A stretch of 45,278 nucleotides of DNA, from the NCBI GenBank assembly GCA_021770245.1, contig JAETRI010000021.1:1-45278 (forward strand), read 5' to 3'. The notes under the pieces were generated by a model. The model ran no database searches, was not told the DNA's origin, and worked only from the letters and a program-made list of their open reading frames with translations. The DNA comes from Lachnospiraceae bacterium. Lineage in GTDB: Bacteria; Bacillota; Clostridia; Lachnospirales; Lachnospiraceae. Positions 32,229-41,122 of this stretch are shown in pieces. Within the stretch, counting starts at the first letter, position 1; each line of letters begins with the position of its first letter. Position numbers and translations under genes: made by a program.

Positions 32229-32901
32229 ATGAATAGAGAGGTAAAATGGACAAATTATTTATGGCTGAGTCTGCTCTCATTCGGGGCATTTATGCTTGAA
32301 TATTTTTCAATATTTGTAATCGAATCAATACTTCTGCATGTAGATATATGGAACTATACAGCAAACTCAAAAAGCGTTCATTGTATTATAATGGCTTTTA
32401 TGTGGGCAGTTGTTATTGCAGTACTGCTGTTTTTTTTCGCAGAAGTATTTACATTTTCCCGCAAGAGAAAATAAAGGGCAAAAACTCTGTTTGAAAAATT
32501 GGATCATAACATTTGGCTGCTTAATTGGCTGCAAGATTTTGACTTATATAGATTGGCATACGCTCAAAGTAGTTGGCGAAGCGCATGGCAAAAATATATA
32601 TCAATTCTGCGCACAATATTTATACTATGTATTTGAAGTGATGCTTGTTGTTTTAATCATAATATACGGACAAAAAACGATTGAAACCTTGCTAAAAAAA
32701 GAAAGCGCGATTCCTTTTGGCGGTATTATATTGGCTGTAACATGGGGAGCGTTTCATTTCGTGTCAAGAGGAGTAGGACTTGAAATATGGAACGGGATTT
32801 CCACTATGATATTTTCTATTCTCAGTGGCGTAATGTATTTAAGGTTAAACAGGAAATGCTTGTATAGCTATCTTTTTATCGCCATAGGCTATTTATTATA
32901 A
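32229..32901 (+). pseudogene. frameshifted multi-span membrane protein (CPBP/abortive-infection-like)
   Basis: The first frame (MNREVKWTNYLWLSLLSFGA, to TAA 32472-32474) has two or three hydrophobic segments. The +1 frame continues at once with ENKGQKLCLKNWIITFGCLI to TAA at 32899-32901 and has three more. The change is in AAGAGAAAATAAAG (about 32460-32475). VTWGAFHFVSRGVGLE recalls the second motif of CPBP intramembrane proteases (usually WGxxHF), but the Glu-Glu motif is not seen. Either a broken gene or one base misread. Confidence 0.6.
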
Positions 32902-32935
32902 CTTCCCATTTTTCGGGAAGCTGCAAAACGAAAAA

Positions 32936-33457
32936 TTGGTATTTGAGGAGAAAATAAGTACGAAACTGTCTTCTAAAAATAGACAGCCCTGGAAGTACAT
33001 TGTGGTGCAAGAAAATGCCAAAGAAGAAATGTTAAAAGTTTTCCGTCAGGGAATTGAGAGGGAAGAAAACGGTAGTGCGTTGTTGCCGGAAAGTAAACAG
33101 CACATAGCTGCAGCACAATACACTGTTGCTATAATGGCAGAAGCACCAACCATAATTTTTGTTGTTAATTCACTGGGGCAAAGTATTCTATCCAAATTAA
33201 CACCGGAAGAGCGTGTTTATGAAATCTGTAATATTCAATCCATAGGTGCTTCTATACAAAATATGCTTCTTGCCGCTACCGAAAAAGGAATAGGAAGCCT
33301 TTGGATATGCGATATTTATTTTGCCTATCCGGAACTGTGCAAATGGCTGGGCAGCGACGGACAGCTTATTGCCGCCATTGCAGTTGGTTATCCAAATGAA
33401 TTTCCTAAAGAAAGACCTCGCAGGAAGATTGATGATATCGTTGAATGGAGAAATTAA
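32936..33457 (+). pseudogene. 5'-truncated nitroreductase-family gene
   Basis: About 173 codons from TTG. SSKNRQPWKYIVV is the second conserved block of FMN nitroreductases, normally at residues 35-45. The first 30-40 residues, with the RRSVR-type FMN contact, are missing. The rest is complete (APTIIFVV, YEICNIQSIGASIQNMLLAA, IGSLWICDI, AIAVGYPNEFPKERPRR). TCGGGAAGCTGCA occurs just upstream (32914) and again at 32179, so the loss may have come from a rearrangement. Probably not functional. Confidence 0.65.
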
Positions 33458-33660
33458 CCCGATTGCCAAATTGTTTTGTTCTCGCGGACAGTCTCTTGTT
33501 CTTTAGGGATATATCATTCCAAAAGTTTTTTGACAATAAAAATGCCCTGTGCTAAAATGCTTTTTGTAGAATAGAATTCTATTATTCCCCTATAAACGGG
33601 GGCTTTGCATAAACAGGTTCCAGCTGCCGGAACCTTGCCAATGCCGAAAGGGAGTACAGG

Positions 33661-34188
33661 ATGGGTACCAGAGTTGAATCGATTAAAACAATAGAGATCA
33701 CTAAGGACCGGGAAGGGAATATACTGGAGGAAAAGGAGCACAACCGCACAAAAGAGATCGTGAGGCTGACTGAGCCGGAGTACATAAAGCTGTACATAAA
33801 ACCATGGGACAGGGCATGGGCCCTCCCGGGAGAAAAGCCTCTCTCCGCAAACTACCGCCTTTTGTTCACTGTGCTCGCGGTAAGGATGAGCTACTGTGAA
33901 AACGACGACTGGGAGCACAGCCAGCTGGTTCAGACAGGGGGCCCCTATGCGAAAGAGATCCTGGAAGCCCTGGGCTGGAAACACCGGGACAGCCTCCAGA
34001 AAGGGTTAAAGGCGCTCTGCGGCTGCGAAGCCATCCGGAAGGTGAGCAGGGGGCTGTACCAGATAAACCCTGCATTTGCCGGAAAAGGGCAGTGGAAATA
34101 CAACCCCAGGCATGCCCAGAGCAATCTGGAAGAATTTAAGAAATACTTTAATCAGCAGCTTGAGGATGCAGCACAGGAAACAGGATGA
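33661..34188 (+). CDS. winged-helix replication protein, RepL-like
   Basis: 175 aa. After a charged N-terminus, LSANYRLLFTVLAVRMSYCE and GGPYAKEILEALGWKHRDSLQKG look like a winged helix, and RGLYQINPAFAGKGQWKYNP matches the end of the RepL/Firmicutes plasmid replication domain. It would start replication of a plasmid or mobile element. AAAGGGAGTACAGG precedes the ATG. A perfect hairpin (34252-34277) lies downstream. It suggests that the DNA to its right came from a plasmid or an excisable element. Confidence 0.55.
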   Translation: MGTRVESIKTIEITKDREGNILEEKEHNRTKEIVRLTEPEYIKLYIKPWDRAWALPGEKPLSANYRLLFTVLAVRMSYCENDDWEHSQLVQTGGPYAKEILEALGWKHRDSLQKGLKALCGCEAIRKVSRGLYQINPAFAGKGQWKYNPRHAQSNLEEFKKYFNQQLEDAAQETG

Positions 34189-34251
34189 ACAGACGCTATA
34201 GGGCCCCCAAAACCTTTGTGCCGGAGCGCCGCAGATTGCCATGACGGCAGA

Positions 34252-34277
34252 CGGGAATTCGCCTCCGCGAATTCCCG
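34252..34277. terminator. hairpin between convergent genes
   Basis: CGGGAATTCGC/GCGAATTCCCG, perfect 11 bp with loop CTCC. It lies between the RepL-like gene and a leftward gene. The T tract is weak. Confidence 0.6.
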
Positions 34278-34298
34278 CCGCCCTTTCGGTCGATGTTT

Positions 34299-34643
34299 TT
34301 ATACCTTGAATATAAGGTACAGGCAGGTTCCGTCAGCTAACTGCACCGGTGAAAGCTCTTTGATTTCGTAGGTTTTATATTTCTCCTGCATTTTCTTGTT
34401 GAACCTGTCAAGCGCTATTTCAACGCCCTTGGAAGTACCCCTGAACGCCCTGGTATGGATTCCGGGTTTATAGTCGAGCCTGTCTTCTGCTTCCCTTTCA
34501 TGTATGCCTGTGGGGTCAAGCCCGTATTTCTCGTAAGCTGTCCCTTCAGAAATCGAGTCACATACTTTCATGAGCTCTATATTTTCCTGGGTCATAAGCG
34601 GATTGGTCAAGTCCATTAAATCTTCATAATCATCGTCGTGCAT
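34299..34643 (-). CDS. conserved-looking small protein, unknown function
   Basis: 114 aa from the ATG at 34643, after AAGGGGAGCACCCAC. Acidic N-terminus (MHDDDYEDLMDLTNP), then helices (ENIELMKVCDSISEG) and a basic segment (KGVEIALDRFNKKMQEKYKT) ending in strands (DGTCLYLIFKV). The phrase KGVEIA also occurs in the neighbouring secreted protein, probably by chance. Not recognised. Confidence 0.6.
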   Translation of the reverse strand: MHDDDYEDLMDLTNPLMTQENIELMKVCDSISEGTAYEKYGLDPTGIHEREAEDRLDYKPGIHTRAFRGTSKGVEIALDRFNKKMQEKYKTYEIKELSPVQLADGTCLYLIFKV

Positions 34644-34821
34644 GTGGGTGCTCCCCTTTCTGCAGCTTGGCTGCATAATTATTTATCATTTCAGATTTCG
34701 AACCGGGCCGTTCGACAGAAGAAGGCCTGATTCATTTACGCCTATGGTGATTTTATCATTATTTTCTTATTTTTTCAATGGCAATAGAGCCCCTCAACAT
34801 GGCCCCTCAGCTTTACTTATT

Positions 34822-34868
34822 GTAACAGTTCGCCCCGGCGTCTGGGAGCCTGCGGGGTGAACTGTTAC
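34822..34868. repeat. dispersed palindromic element, copy 2
   Basis: GTAACAGTTCGCCCC (34822-34836) pairs with GGGGTGAACTGTTAC (34854-34868). It shares arm ends and loop GGGAGCCTGCGGGG with the element at 11860-11934. It lies 9 nt past the secreted protein stop and may end that transcript. Confidence 0.85.
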
Positions 34869-34877
34869 TACTTCATT

Positions 34878-35639
34878 TTATTTTGCCGCCGTTTCCTTCG
34901 CGACGGCCGCCTGTGCCTCTGCCTCGATGTCGATCACGACTGCATCGTTGATTGTGACATAGCTTACGCCAAGCGTGTTGTACATGTAAGTCCTGTCAAG
35001 CGGTGCTCCAACGGTCAGGCCTGTGGTGTCAGCCGCCTGTGTGGTCTCGGCATATTTTTCCGTTACCTGGAACTCGATGGCCCACTTGCCGTCCTCGCGC
35101 TGCTTCAGGAAGACTGCCGTGCAGGGTACGGCATTCTTATCGGAATCCATGAGCCTGAATGTGGCGATTTCAACGCCCTTGTGCGTTACCCTATAAGTGC
35201 CGGAGCCGCTCTTTGCCAGGGCGCGGAACTGCTCTCTGCCTGCTGCGCCTGTCGTGCTGCCTGCTGCCCTGGGCGCGGGTGCGCTGTAGGACGCGCCGCT
35301 ATCGCCGGAACCGGAGTCGCCGGAACCGCTGTAGCCGGAGCCGGAATCACCGGAACCGCCGTCACTGTAGCCGGAGCCGGAATCGCCGGAGCCGCCGTCA
35401 TAGCCGGGGTCGGAATCATTGGAGCTTCCGGAGTCGTTAGAGCCGGAGTCGTCAACGATATCCAGACTGGCGCCGCCACCGCCGCCGGGTTCCCTGTCTT
35501 CACGTGCGCATCCGTCATCAACGTCATCGGGGTATCCGGCGGGAGCCTGTGCATGGACCGTTAATATATCTGCACCGCCCATAACTGTACCGAACGCCAT
35601 AGCAAGTGCCATAGTTGTTGCTAAAATTCTTTTCTTCAT
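34878..35639 (-). CDS. secreted Ser/Gly/Asp-rich protein of the sigma-factor regulon
   Basis: 253 aa. The signal peptide is clear (MKKRILATTMALAMAFGTVM, cleavage near VHAQA). A long low-complexity stretch of GDSGSGYS-type repeats (residues about 50-120) separates it from a C-terminal domain (TYRVTHKGVEIATFRLMDSD, WAIEFQVTEKYAE, VSYVTINDAVVIDIEAEA). The linker suggests reach through the cell wall. AAGGAGG precedes the start. Its promoter matches the one in front of the sigma-factor gene, so it is a likely target of that factor. The function is unknown. Confidence 0.75.
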   Translation of the reverse strand: MKKRILATTMALAMAFGTVMGGADILTVHAQAPAGYPDDVDDGCAREDREPGGGGGASLDIVDDSGSNDSGSSNDSDPGYDGGSGDSGSGYSDGGSGDSGSGYSGSGDSGSGDSGASYSAPAPRAAGSTTGAAGREQFRALAKSGSGTYRVTHKGVEIATFRLMDSDKNAVPCTAVFLKQREDGKWAIEFQVTEKYAETTQAADTTGLTVGAPLDRTYMYNTLGVSYVTINDAVVIDIEAEAQAAVAKETAAK

Positions 35640-35775
35640 TGTAACTGCCTCCTTAATCTCTTGAATGATAAGTTGTCTGATGTTACCGTGTTCCCTGCCC
35701 GGATGCCTGCGTGTGCGCTGCCACACCTCCTTTTTTCGGCATCGTTCTTTCCTGTATCTTCCTGCCTTATACTTA

Positions 35776-35803
35776 TCAGACACAGAAGCGGGGGCACAGG
35801 TTT
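35776..35803 (-). promoter_or_regulatory. ECF-type promoter of the secreted protein gene
   Basis: Minus strand AAACCTG (35803-35797), 14-nt spacer, TGTCTGA (35782-35776), with an A/T-rich upstream element (AAAAATTTTTTGATTTTAT). It lies about 137 nt before the ATG. The same two boxes at the same spacing lie before the sigma gene. Confidence 0.7.
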
Positions 35804-35832
35804 TATAAAATCAAAAAATTTTTAAAATATTT

Positions 35833-38319
35833 TTATCTCCATTCCGCCTTTAAATCTGCCGGGAGCTCCACCTCCACCGGCGGGTCCTCACCGTAAGATA
35901 TCCCGTAAAGGTCATAGGTATCAAAACTTAGGTATATATGCCCATCTGATATATAGAAATCAAAGTCCCCGATATCACGGCCCCGGATATCATCCAGTGC
36001 GCCCGTCTCCTCCGTGTAAGGGTCTGCGGCAGCCACCGCATCCGCAATCTGTCCCTTTATCTGTTCCTCCGTCCCTTCCAGAATGTCAGTGAGGCGGAGC
36101 GCTTCCCCCGTATCGGTGCGGAAGTTATAGTAACGGCTTTCCCCTTCCCGCATGCCGCCAAGGTACATTTCCTGCGTCTGGATGACGCTCACATACCGCG
36201 ATGTCTGTGCCATAACTTCGGCGGAGACGGTATCATAATAGCTTTCCGATACCGGCGGGTTTCCTTCTACGATATCCCATAAATCGGCCAGCTCACCGCC
36301 CTCATCCGCCATATAAGCATCCTGAAGCCCTTCAAAAAAGGCGTTGATGCTTCGGTATCCGTCTGTGTCTTCTGCAAAGACAGGGATTTCATACCAGATT
36401 TCCAAGTCATAACCGCGGGAATCCAGCGAAGTGCGCCGGATATCCCCGTTCGTGCTTACCGCAGTGTCTGCGGCTTCCGTTCCTATAACAGTATCTGCAG
36501 CTGTACCGTCCACTGCGTTCCGAAGCAGGGCGGCCAGTTCTTCCGCGTCCGTCCAGCTGCCGACCCAGACATCGCTTACATCCTGATTCCACATATGGCC
36601 GTTGCCCAGTTCCCATTCGGCGCCATACCACGCCATAGTCCCGGCTGCGGCCGCGGCTTCCTCCGGGGTGAGGAACACGCCGTCAAGGGCAGAGATAAGT
36701 GAGCCATATTCATTATTGCACCATCTTCCGCCTGTCTCTATGTATTCTCCTTCCTGATAGACCCGCCATTTGTCCTCGGTCAGCGTGTCGAAATCATATC
36801 CGCCGTCATAAACACCGTGCCCTGCAATATACTCTTTGAATTTTTCCACGGTCGGGCTGGTATCATAATACAGGAAAAAATCCTCATATGTATGGGCAAG
36901 CTCTGCCATGCCATCCGTAAATGTGTAAAACCCTGTATCCGTAAGCAGTCCTTTGTCCGTCACAGCTACGTCTCCGTGGATTTCCTCCAGCCTGCCGCCG
37001 GCACCCGCTTCTGCCTTTTTCCCGTCCCAGCAGTATATCCGTGACACATCGGCCATATAGTTATCTTCCGTATGTTCCGGCACCATGCCCCCGGAATAAG
37101 CGCTGTTCACATCATACATATCCTCTCCCCACGTCACGAACAGGGCGGGGATGCCGCTTCCCGCATCAAACAGGGCGGCACGGCAGAAAGGCGCAGCATA
37201 TCCTTCTTCCCGGCTCTCCATAATACATAGATCAATGGCTCCGGCAAAAGCCTCCGCCTGTTCCATGGTCATCGCACACTGCCCGGTATCGCCCGTATAG
37301 GGCAGGGCAGCAAGGGCTTCTGCCGGAAAAGGAAGTCCTTCCTGTGCCATCGCAGGTTCTTCCGGTTCCGGCTCCGTCGTATCTGCCGCTGATATATCTG
37401 CCGCCGCATCTTCGCCGTTCGGGGTTCCCGTCTCCACAGGGGCGGAAATCCCGGCCGCTTCTTCCTTACCATTGTTAAAGACCGCCACAGTCCCGGCCAC
37501 CGCGCCGCTTATCAACAGGAGCCCGGCGGCGGCTGCCGCTGCCGTCTTGACGGAAATGCCCTTTAAGGCATGGGCGGCGGCTTTTGCGGCAAAAGCGCCT
37601 GTCCCGGAAGCCGCAGCCCCTTTCCCCATAACCTTTGATACAGCCCGTTCCGCTTTCCCCGCATCCACGCCCGCCTGTGCATCCATGTGCAGGAAATAGG
37701 AAAGGAGCGGGAGCGGTGCAAGGCTGTGGAGCCTGATGCCCTGTTTCCTTTCATAGTCGAGCACGTTTTCCTTAATCGTCTTCCTTGCGTAGTTTAGGCG
37801 GCTCTTGACCGTGTTCTCCGTCGCGCCCGTCACGCCTGCAATCTCTTTCACGCTCATTTCATCATAATAATAGAGCAGGATACAGTCCCTCTGCGCATCG
37901 GGGAGCGCATCAACGATCCCGCCTATCATCCGGGCCGTCTCGGCGTTGTCAAAGGCCTCCTCCGGGACGGACTGCTTGTCATTACTCTCTACGGCTTCCA
38001 GCACGCTGTTCCCTTCCTCATCCTCAAGGATTGGCAGGTCGGCGTGGGTGCGGGTAAGAGCGTTCCTGCATCGGTTTGCGGTCAGGCGTCCGAGCCACCC
38101 CCAGAAAGCCGCCGGTTCCTTTAACGTGTCCAGTCTTGTGTAGAGCAGGAGCAGTATCTCCTGCGTCATGTCCTCCGCATCCGCCCCGGTCTTTAAGAAT
38201 CTGCGGCACTGGTAGGAAACCGGCTTATAGGCGGCGCGGAGCAGTTCCTCCATTGCCGACCGGTCCCCGGACTGGCTCTTCTGTATCAGTACGGTTATAT
38301 CATTGTCATTCTTTCCCAT
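35833..38319 (-). CDS. membrane-anchored ECF sigma factor fused to an RsiV-like ectodomain
   Basis: 828 aa. Residues about 16-90 are sigma region 2 (FLKTGADAEDMTQEILLLLY, WGWLGRLTANRCRNAL). Residues about 127-190 are region 4 (LPDAQRDCILLYYYDEMSVK, then TGATENTVKSRLNYARK). One membrane helix lies at about 258-281. An outside part follows; its last about 210 residues (GYDLEIWYEIPVFAEDTDGY; TGEALRLTDIL; DFDFYISDGHIYLSFDTYDL) look like the DUF4163/DUF3298 ectodomain of RsiV-type anti-sigma factors. Sensor and sigma factor would be one chain, needing proteolytic release. GGGGAGAGACAAG precedes the start; its own promoter carries the shared boxes. Confidence 0.82.
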   Translation of the reverse strand: MGKNDNDITVLIQKSQSGDRSAMEELLRAAYKPVSYQCRRFLKTGADAEDMTQEILLLLYTRLDTLKEPAAFWGWLGRLTANRCRNALTRTHADLPILEDEEGNSVLEAVESNDKQSVPEEAFDNAETARMIGGIVDALPDAQRDCILLYYYDEMSVKEIAGVTGATENTVKSRLNYARKTIKENVLDYERKQGIRLHSLAPLPLLSYFLHMDAQAGVDAGKAERAVSKVMGKGAAASGTGAFAAKAAAHALKGISVKTAAAAAAGLLLISGAVAGTVAVFNNGKEEAAGISAPVETGTPNGEDAAADISAADTTEPEPEEPAMAQEGLPFPAEALAALPYTGDTGQCAMTMEQAEAFAGAIDLCIMESREEGYAAPFCRAALFDAGSGIPALFVTWGEDMYDVNSAYSGGMVPEHTEDNYMADVSRIYCWDGKKAEAGAGGRLEEIHGDVAVTDKGLLTDTGFYTFTDGMAELAHTYEDFFLYYDTSPTVEKFKEYIAGHGVYDGGYDFDTLTEDKWRVYQEGEYIETGGRWCNNEYGSLISALDGVFLTPEEAAAAAGTMAWYGAEWELGNGHMWNQDVSDVWVGSWTDAEELAALLRNAVDGTAADTVIGTEAADTAVSTNGDIRRTSLDSRGYDLEIWYEIPVFAEDTDGYRSINAFFEGLQDAYMADEGGELADLWDIVEGNPPVSESYYDTVSAEVMAQTSRYVSVIQTQEMYLGGMREGESRYYNFRTDTGEALRLTDILEGTEEQIKGQIADAVAAADPYTEETGALDDIRGRDIGDFDFYISDGHIYLSFDTYDLYGISYGEDPPVEVELPADLKAEWR

Positions 38320-39216
38320 CTTGTCTCTCCCCACAGTCTTTCCGTAAGAAAAATCATTGGTCAACACATCCTGTCCGGCCTTTGTCTCAATGCTGTAACC
38401 CTCTGGTAAGAAACAAAGGGCATCACGGCTCCGTCATCTACTACTCAGACACGGAATCAGATGATCAGGTTTTATTTTTAATAAAATTTTTTGGAAGGAA
38501 AATCTTCCACATCCTGCCTGATACACAAAAAACGGAAGAAGCGGGCCTGGCCGGCCCATAGGAATGGCAGGCAAAAGGTTTATGTTTTCCCTTTCTGCCT
38601 GCATAACAGATTATGGTCTTGGCGCCTTATCCGTTGTGCCGTGTACTTTCTGCCTTGACGGCAGGGATTATCTTCCCGCAGTTACCCATGGGGAGCACGG
38701 AGATTACCGCCTCCCCACAGGTGATTGCACTGCCGGGATAAATAAAACAGGCGGTGCAGGATTTCATTTACCCACACCGCCATAAAGTACAGCACACGAA
38801 TCCGAATCACCAGACTTCCTTATTGATAAAAAAGGGGAAATCTAGTAAAATAAGTATTGGCGCATAGTATTTATGCTGTGTTAGGAGCTGGTACCTCCTG
38901 CATAGGGGCGTGTGGGATTGCCGTCCCTCACGTCCTGCCTTTTTATTTATCTCGTATCTCGTATTATACCGCACATATGTATGCTTTTCAAGGCAAAAAT
39001 GCGGTCCTTCCGTTTACTTCCGTTTACGGGGCGGGGAGCGGCAGTGCGGCTTTCCCCTGTTTCCCATGTGTACTGCGGCACTCATCCCTGCACGCATACA
39101 ATTCTCCGTTGTTTCCATCTGTGCTTCCCGGCGCGCACACAAATCAAGGAGATAGAAAATGTCGATTTTCAATTTTCGTTCCTCCTCTGCTTTCCGGCGT
39201 AGGAAGACCCCGGTGC
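38320..39216. other. 900-bp region without a convincing gene
   Basis: It holds the sigma-gene promoter (38445-38472) and an inverted stretch around GGCGGTG...CACCGCC (about 38751-38780). At the far end is CCCCGG...CCGGGG (39210-39232), on the 3' edge of the coupling-protein gene and likely its terminator. Open frames on the plus strand are Cys/Pro-rich and have no family look. One at 39150 has a perfect AAGGAG but runs antisense into the coupling-protein gene. Confidence 0.5.
38445..38472 (-). promoter_or_regulatory. ECF-type promoter of the sigma-factor gene (autoregulation)
   Basis: Minus strand AAACCTG (38472-38466), 14-nt spacer, TGTCTGA (38451-38445), with A/T-rich DNA upstream (AAAAAATTTTATTAAAAAT). 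It lies about 126 nt before the ATG, nearly the same leader length as at the secreted protein gene. Confidence 0.7.
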
Positions 39217-40524
39217 TTATAACGCCGGGGCCATGCCTGCTGTTTCCTTCCGGTATTGTGTTAAGGTGTTTTTGTTTTCCGGCTGTGCCGCTTCCGGAAG
39301 CCGGTTATAAAGCCTGTGTGTTTTAAGGTCAAATTTCCTTACCTTCTGTGCCGCCTCCCCTCTGGTAAGAAGCCATGCTTCGCCAAGCGGCGTATTGAGG
39401 ACGGCGCTCACGGGTTTGTCTGCCTGCCGGCTGATATAGCTTGCCGTGGATATATCGCGCCCCGCACCGAGGCAGAGCATGTTGTCGCAGTTGTTGATGA
39501 TGGTTGCAGCCTTCGGGCCTCCATAGAGCGATTCCAGCTGTGAAAGCGACTGGATGATGACGCTGACGGAGATTTCCCGGGAACGTATCACGGATATGAT
39601 TCTGTCAAAATCCGGTATCACCACGTTGGAAGCGAAATCATCCAGGTAGAACCGCACGGGCACCTGCAGCCTGTGGCCGGGGCTTTTATCCGCAAGACTG
39701 CATAAAGTGTGCAGGGCCTGCGTGTAGAAGACATTGGCAAGCCGGTACATGGAGTCGTCCGTGTCGGATATGTTGAGAAACACCGCCGTTTTTTTCCTGC
39801 CCAGTTCCTTAAAGTCGATCCTCTTCGGGTTATCGAACATCCTCTTTGCGCCTCCGAAGGAAAACGGCGCCAGTTTGGATGCAAGGAAGCTGAAGATGCA
39901 GGCGGCAGTCCTTTCGGCATTGTCAGAAACGGATTGGAACATCCGGTAGCGGGAGAGCGCAAAGCTGTCAGGGTCTATCACTTCCAGCTCCCCCATGAGG
40001 GACTTATATTTCCCGTTCCTGCCCATCTCGCTGATAAGCCGCACCACGCTCCCCAAATGGTGCTCCTCCTCCGGCAGCGCCTCAAGTACGTAGCTGACGG
40101 CGGATTCCAGGTAAATCCTTGCCGTCAGTTCCCAATAAGGGTCGTGTCGACTTTCGACGGGCATCATGCAGGCGGCAAGGGTCAGGATATCCTGTTCCAG
40201 GTAATGCCCATCCCCATCCCGGCGGATATAAGCAAGGGGGTTGTAGCCGTAAGGGGATAAGGCACAGTCGGCAAGATTTATTTCCATGACCCTGCAGCCT
40301 TCCTGTTCGAGGACCGGTCCGACATCCGAACAGAGTGCCCCCTTTGTGTCCGTAATAATCATGCTTTCACTGCACTGCAAAAGGTTCGGCTTGACATATC
40401 CCCTTGTCTTGCCTGCGCCGGACGGGCCTATGATTAAATCGTTATTGTTAAGCCCGGTAAGCCATGTGTCGCAGCTGACCGTCCGGCCGTGTGCAAGGAT
40501 TCTGTAAGCAGGATTTCTTTCCAT
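39217..40524 (-). CDS. TraG/VirD4-type conjugative coupling ATPase
   Basis: 435 aa. NNNDLIIGPSGAGKT carries the P-loop (residues 33-40). IITDTKGAL and PLAYIRRDGDGHYLEQDI are typical TraG strands. VRFYLDDFASN stands where the family has LDEFAN, so the Walker B reads D-D. SVIIQSLSQLESLYG is the sensor strand. The N-terminal membrane helices are absent, so it is shorter than usual and may depend on a separate anchor or be part of a worn-down module. It feeds DNA to the conjugation channel. It lies 12 nt after the ClpP-like gene. Confidence 0.85.
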   Translation of the reverse strand: MERNPAYRILAHGRTVSCDTWLTGLNNNDLIIGPSGAGKTRGYVKPNLLQCSESMIITDTKGALCSDVGPVLEQEGCRVMEINLADCALSPYGYNPLAYIRRDGDGHYLEQDILTLAACMMPVESRHDPYWELTARIYLESAVSYVLEALPEEEHHLGSVVRLISEMGRNGKYKSLMGELEVIDPDSFALSRYRMFQSVSDNAERTAACIFSFLASKLAPFSFGGAKRMFDNPKRIDFKELGRKKTAVFLNISDTDDSMYRLANVFYTQALHTLCSLADKSPGHRLQVPVRFYLDDFASNVVIPDFDRIISVIRSREISVSVIIQSLSQLESLYGGPKAATIINNCDNMLCLGAGRDISTASYISRQADKPVSAVLNTPLGEAWLLTRGEAAQKVRKFDLKTHRLYNRLPEAAQPENKNTLTQYRKETAGMAPAL

Positions 40525-40536
40525 GGCATTTCCCTC

Positions 40537-41121
40537 CTATATCCTGGCGATGATGCGGTCGGCAAGACGCCACGCAACCGCTTCTTCCGCGCCGAAATAA
40601 CTGTCTGTCTTTGTCTTCTCATAGACTTCCTCAACGGTATGCCCGGTATGCTTTGCAAGGATGGAAGCAGTAATCTCCCTTGTCCGCATGAGGCGCCTGC
40701 TGGCTTCCTCCACGCTCAGGGCATCCCCTTTGATGCCCATAGTCAGCGGGTCGTGAATCATGACCGCTGCATGGGGCAGCATATCCCTCTTATCTCCGGC
40801 CGCGAACAGCAGGGCTCCCATGGAAGCCGCCATGCCGACGCACACGGTACGGATGGGGCAGGAAACCGCAGCCATCACGTCATAGAGGGCAAGCCCGTCT
40901 GAAACAGAACCGCCGGGGCTGTTGATATACATGGTGATTTCCTTTCCCGGATCTGCGGAATATAAGTAACGCAGCTGTAGGATAAGGGAATAGACGGATT
41001 CCCTCGTAATTTCGCCGACAACCTCAATGGAGCGGCGGGTGTTGAAAAGCTCGTCTAGTATGTGGCAGTAGGTAGTCCCCTCGGAACTCTCTTTGATGAT
41101 ATTGGGTGTCATAAGGTACAT
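40537..41121 (-). CDS. ClpP-like serine protease in the conjugation module
   Basis: 194 aa. The ClpP fold is complete: EITMYINSPGGSVSDGLALY, catalytic Ser100 in VGMAASMGA, His123 in AAVMIHDP, and probable Asp173 in KTKTDSYFGAEEAV. It starts at 41121 after AGGAGGAAGATGAC. It is not next to clpX and differs in context from the housekeeping clpP. Element-borne copies are known from Clostridial integrative elements, where the target is not known. The preceding gene overlaps its ribosome site. Confidence 0.85.
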   Translation of the reverse strand: MYLMTPNIIKESSEGTTYCHILDELFNTRRSIEVVGEITRESVYSLILQLRYLYSADPGKEITMYINSPGGSVSDGLALYDVMAAVSCPIRTVCVGMAASMGALLFAAGDKRDMLPHAAVMIHDPLTMGIKGDALSVEEASRRLMRTREITASILAKHTGHTVEEVYEKTKTDSYFGAEEAVAWRLADRIIARI

Positions 41122-41122
41122 G

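Noticed and set aside
38076-38561. 161-codon plus-strand frame over the sigma-gene start
   Set aside because: Antisense to sigma region 2 and its promoter; product is Pro/Arg/Ser-rich and unlike protein.
39150-39317. Small plus-strand frame with a perfect AAGGAG ribosome site
   Set aside because: It runs antisense into the coupling-protein gene and gives an Arg/Pro/Cys-rich product without likeness to any family; the ribosome site alone is not enough.
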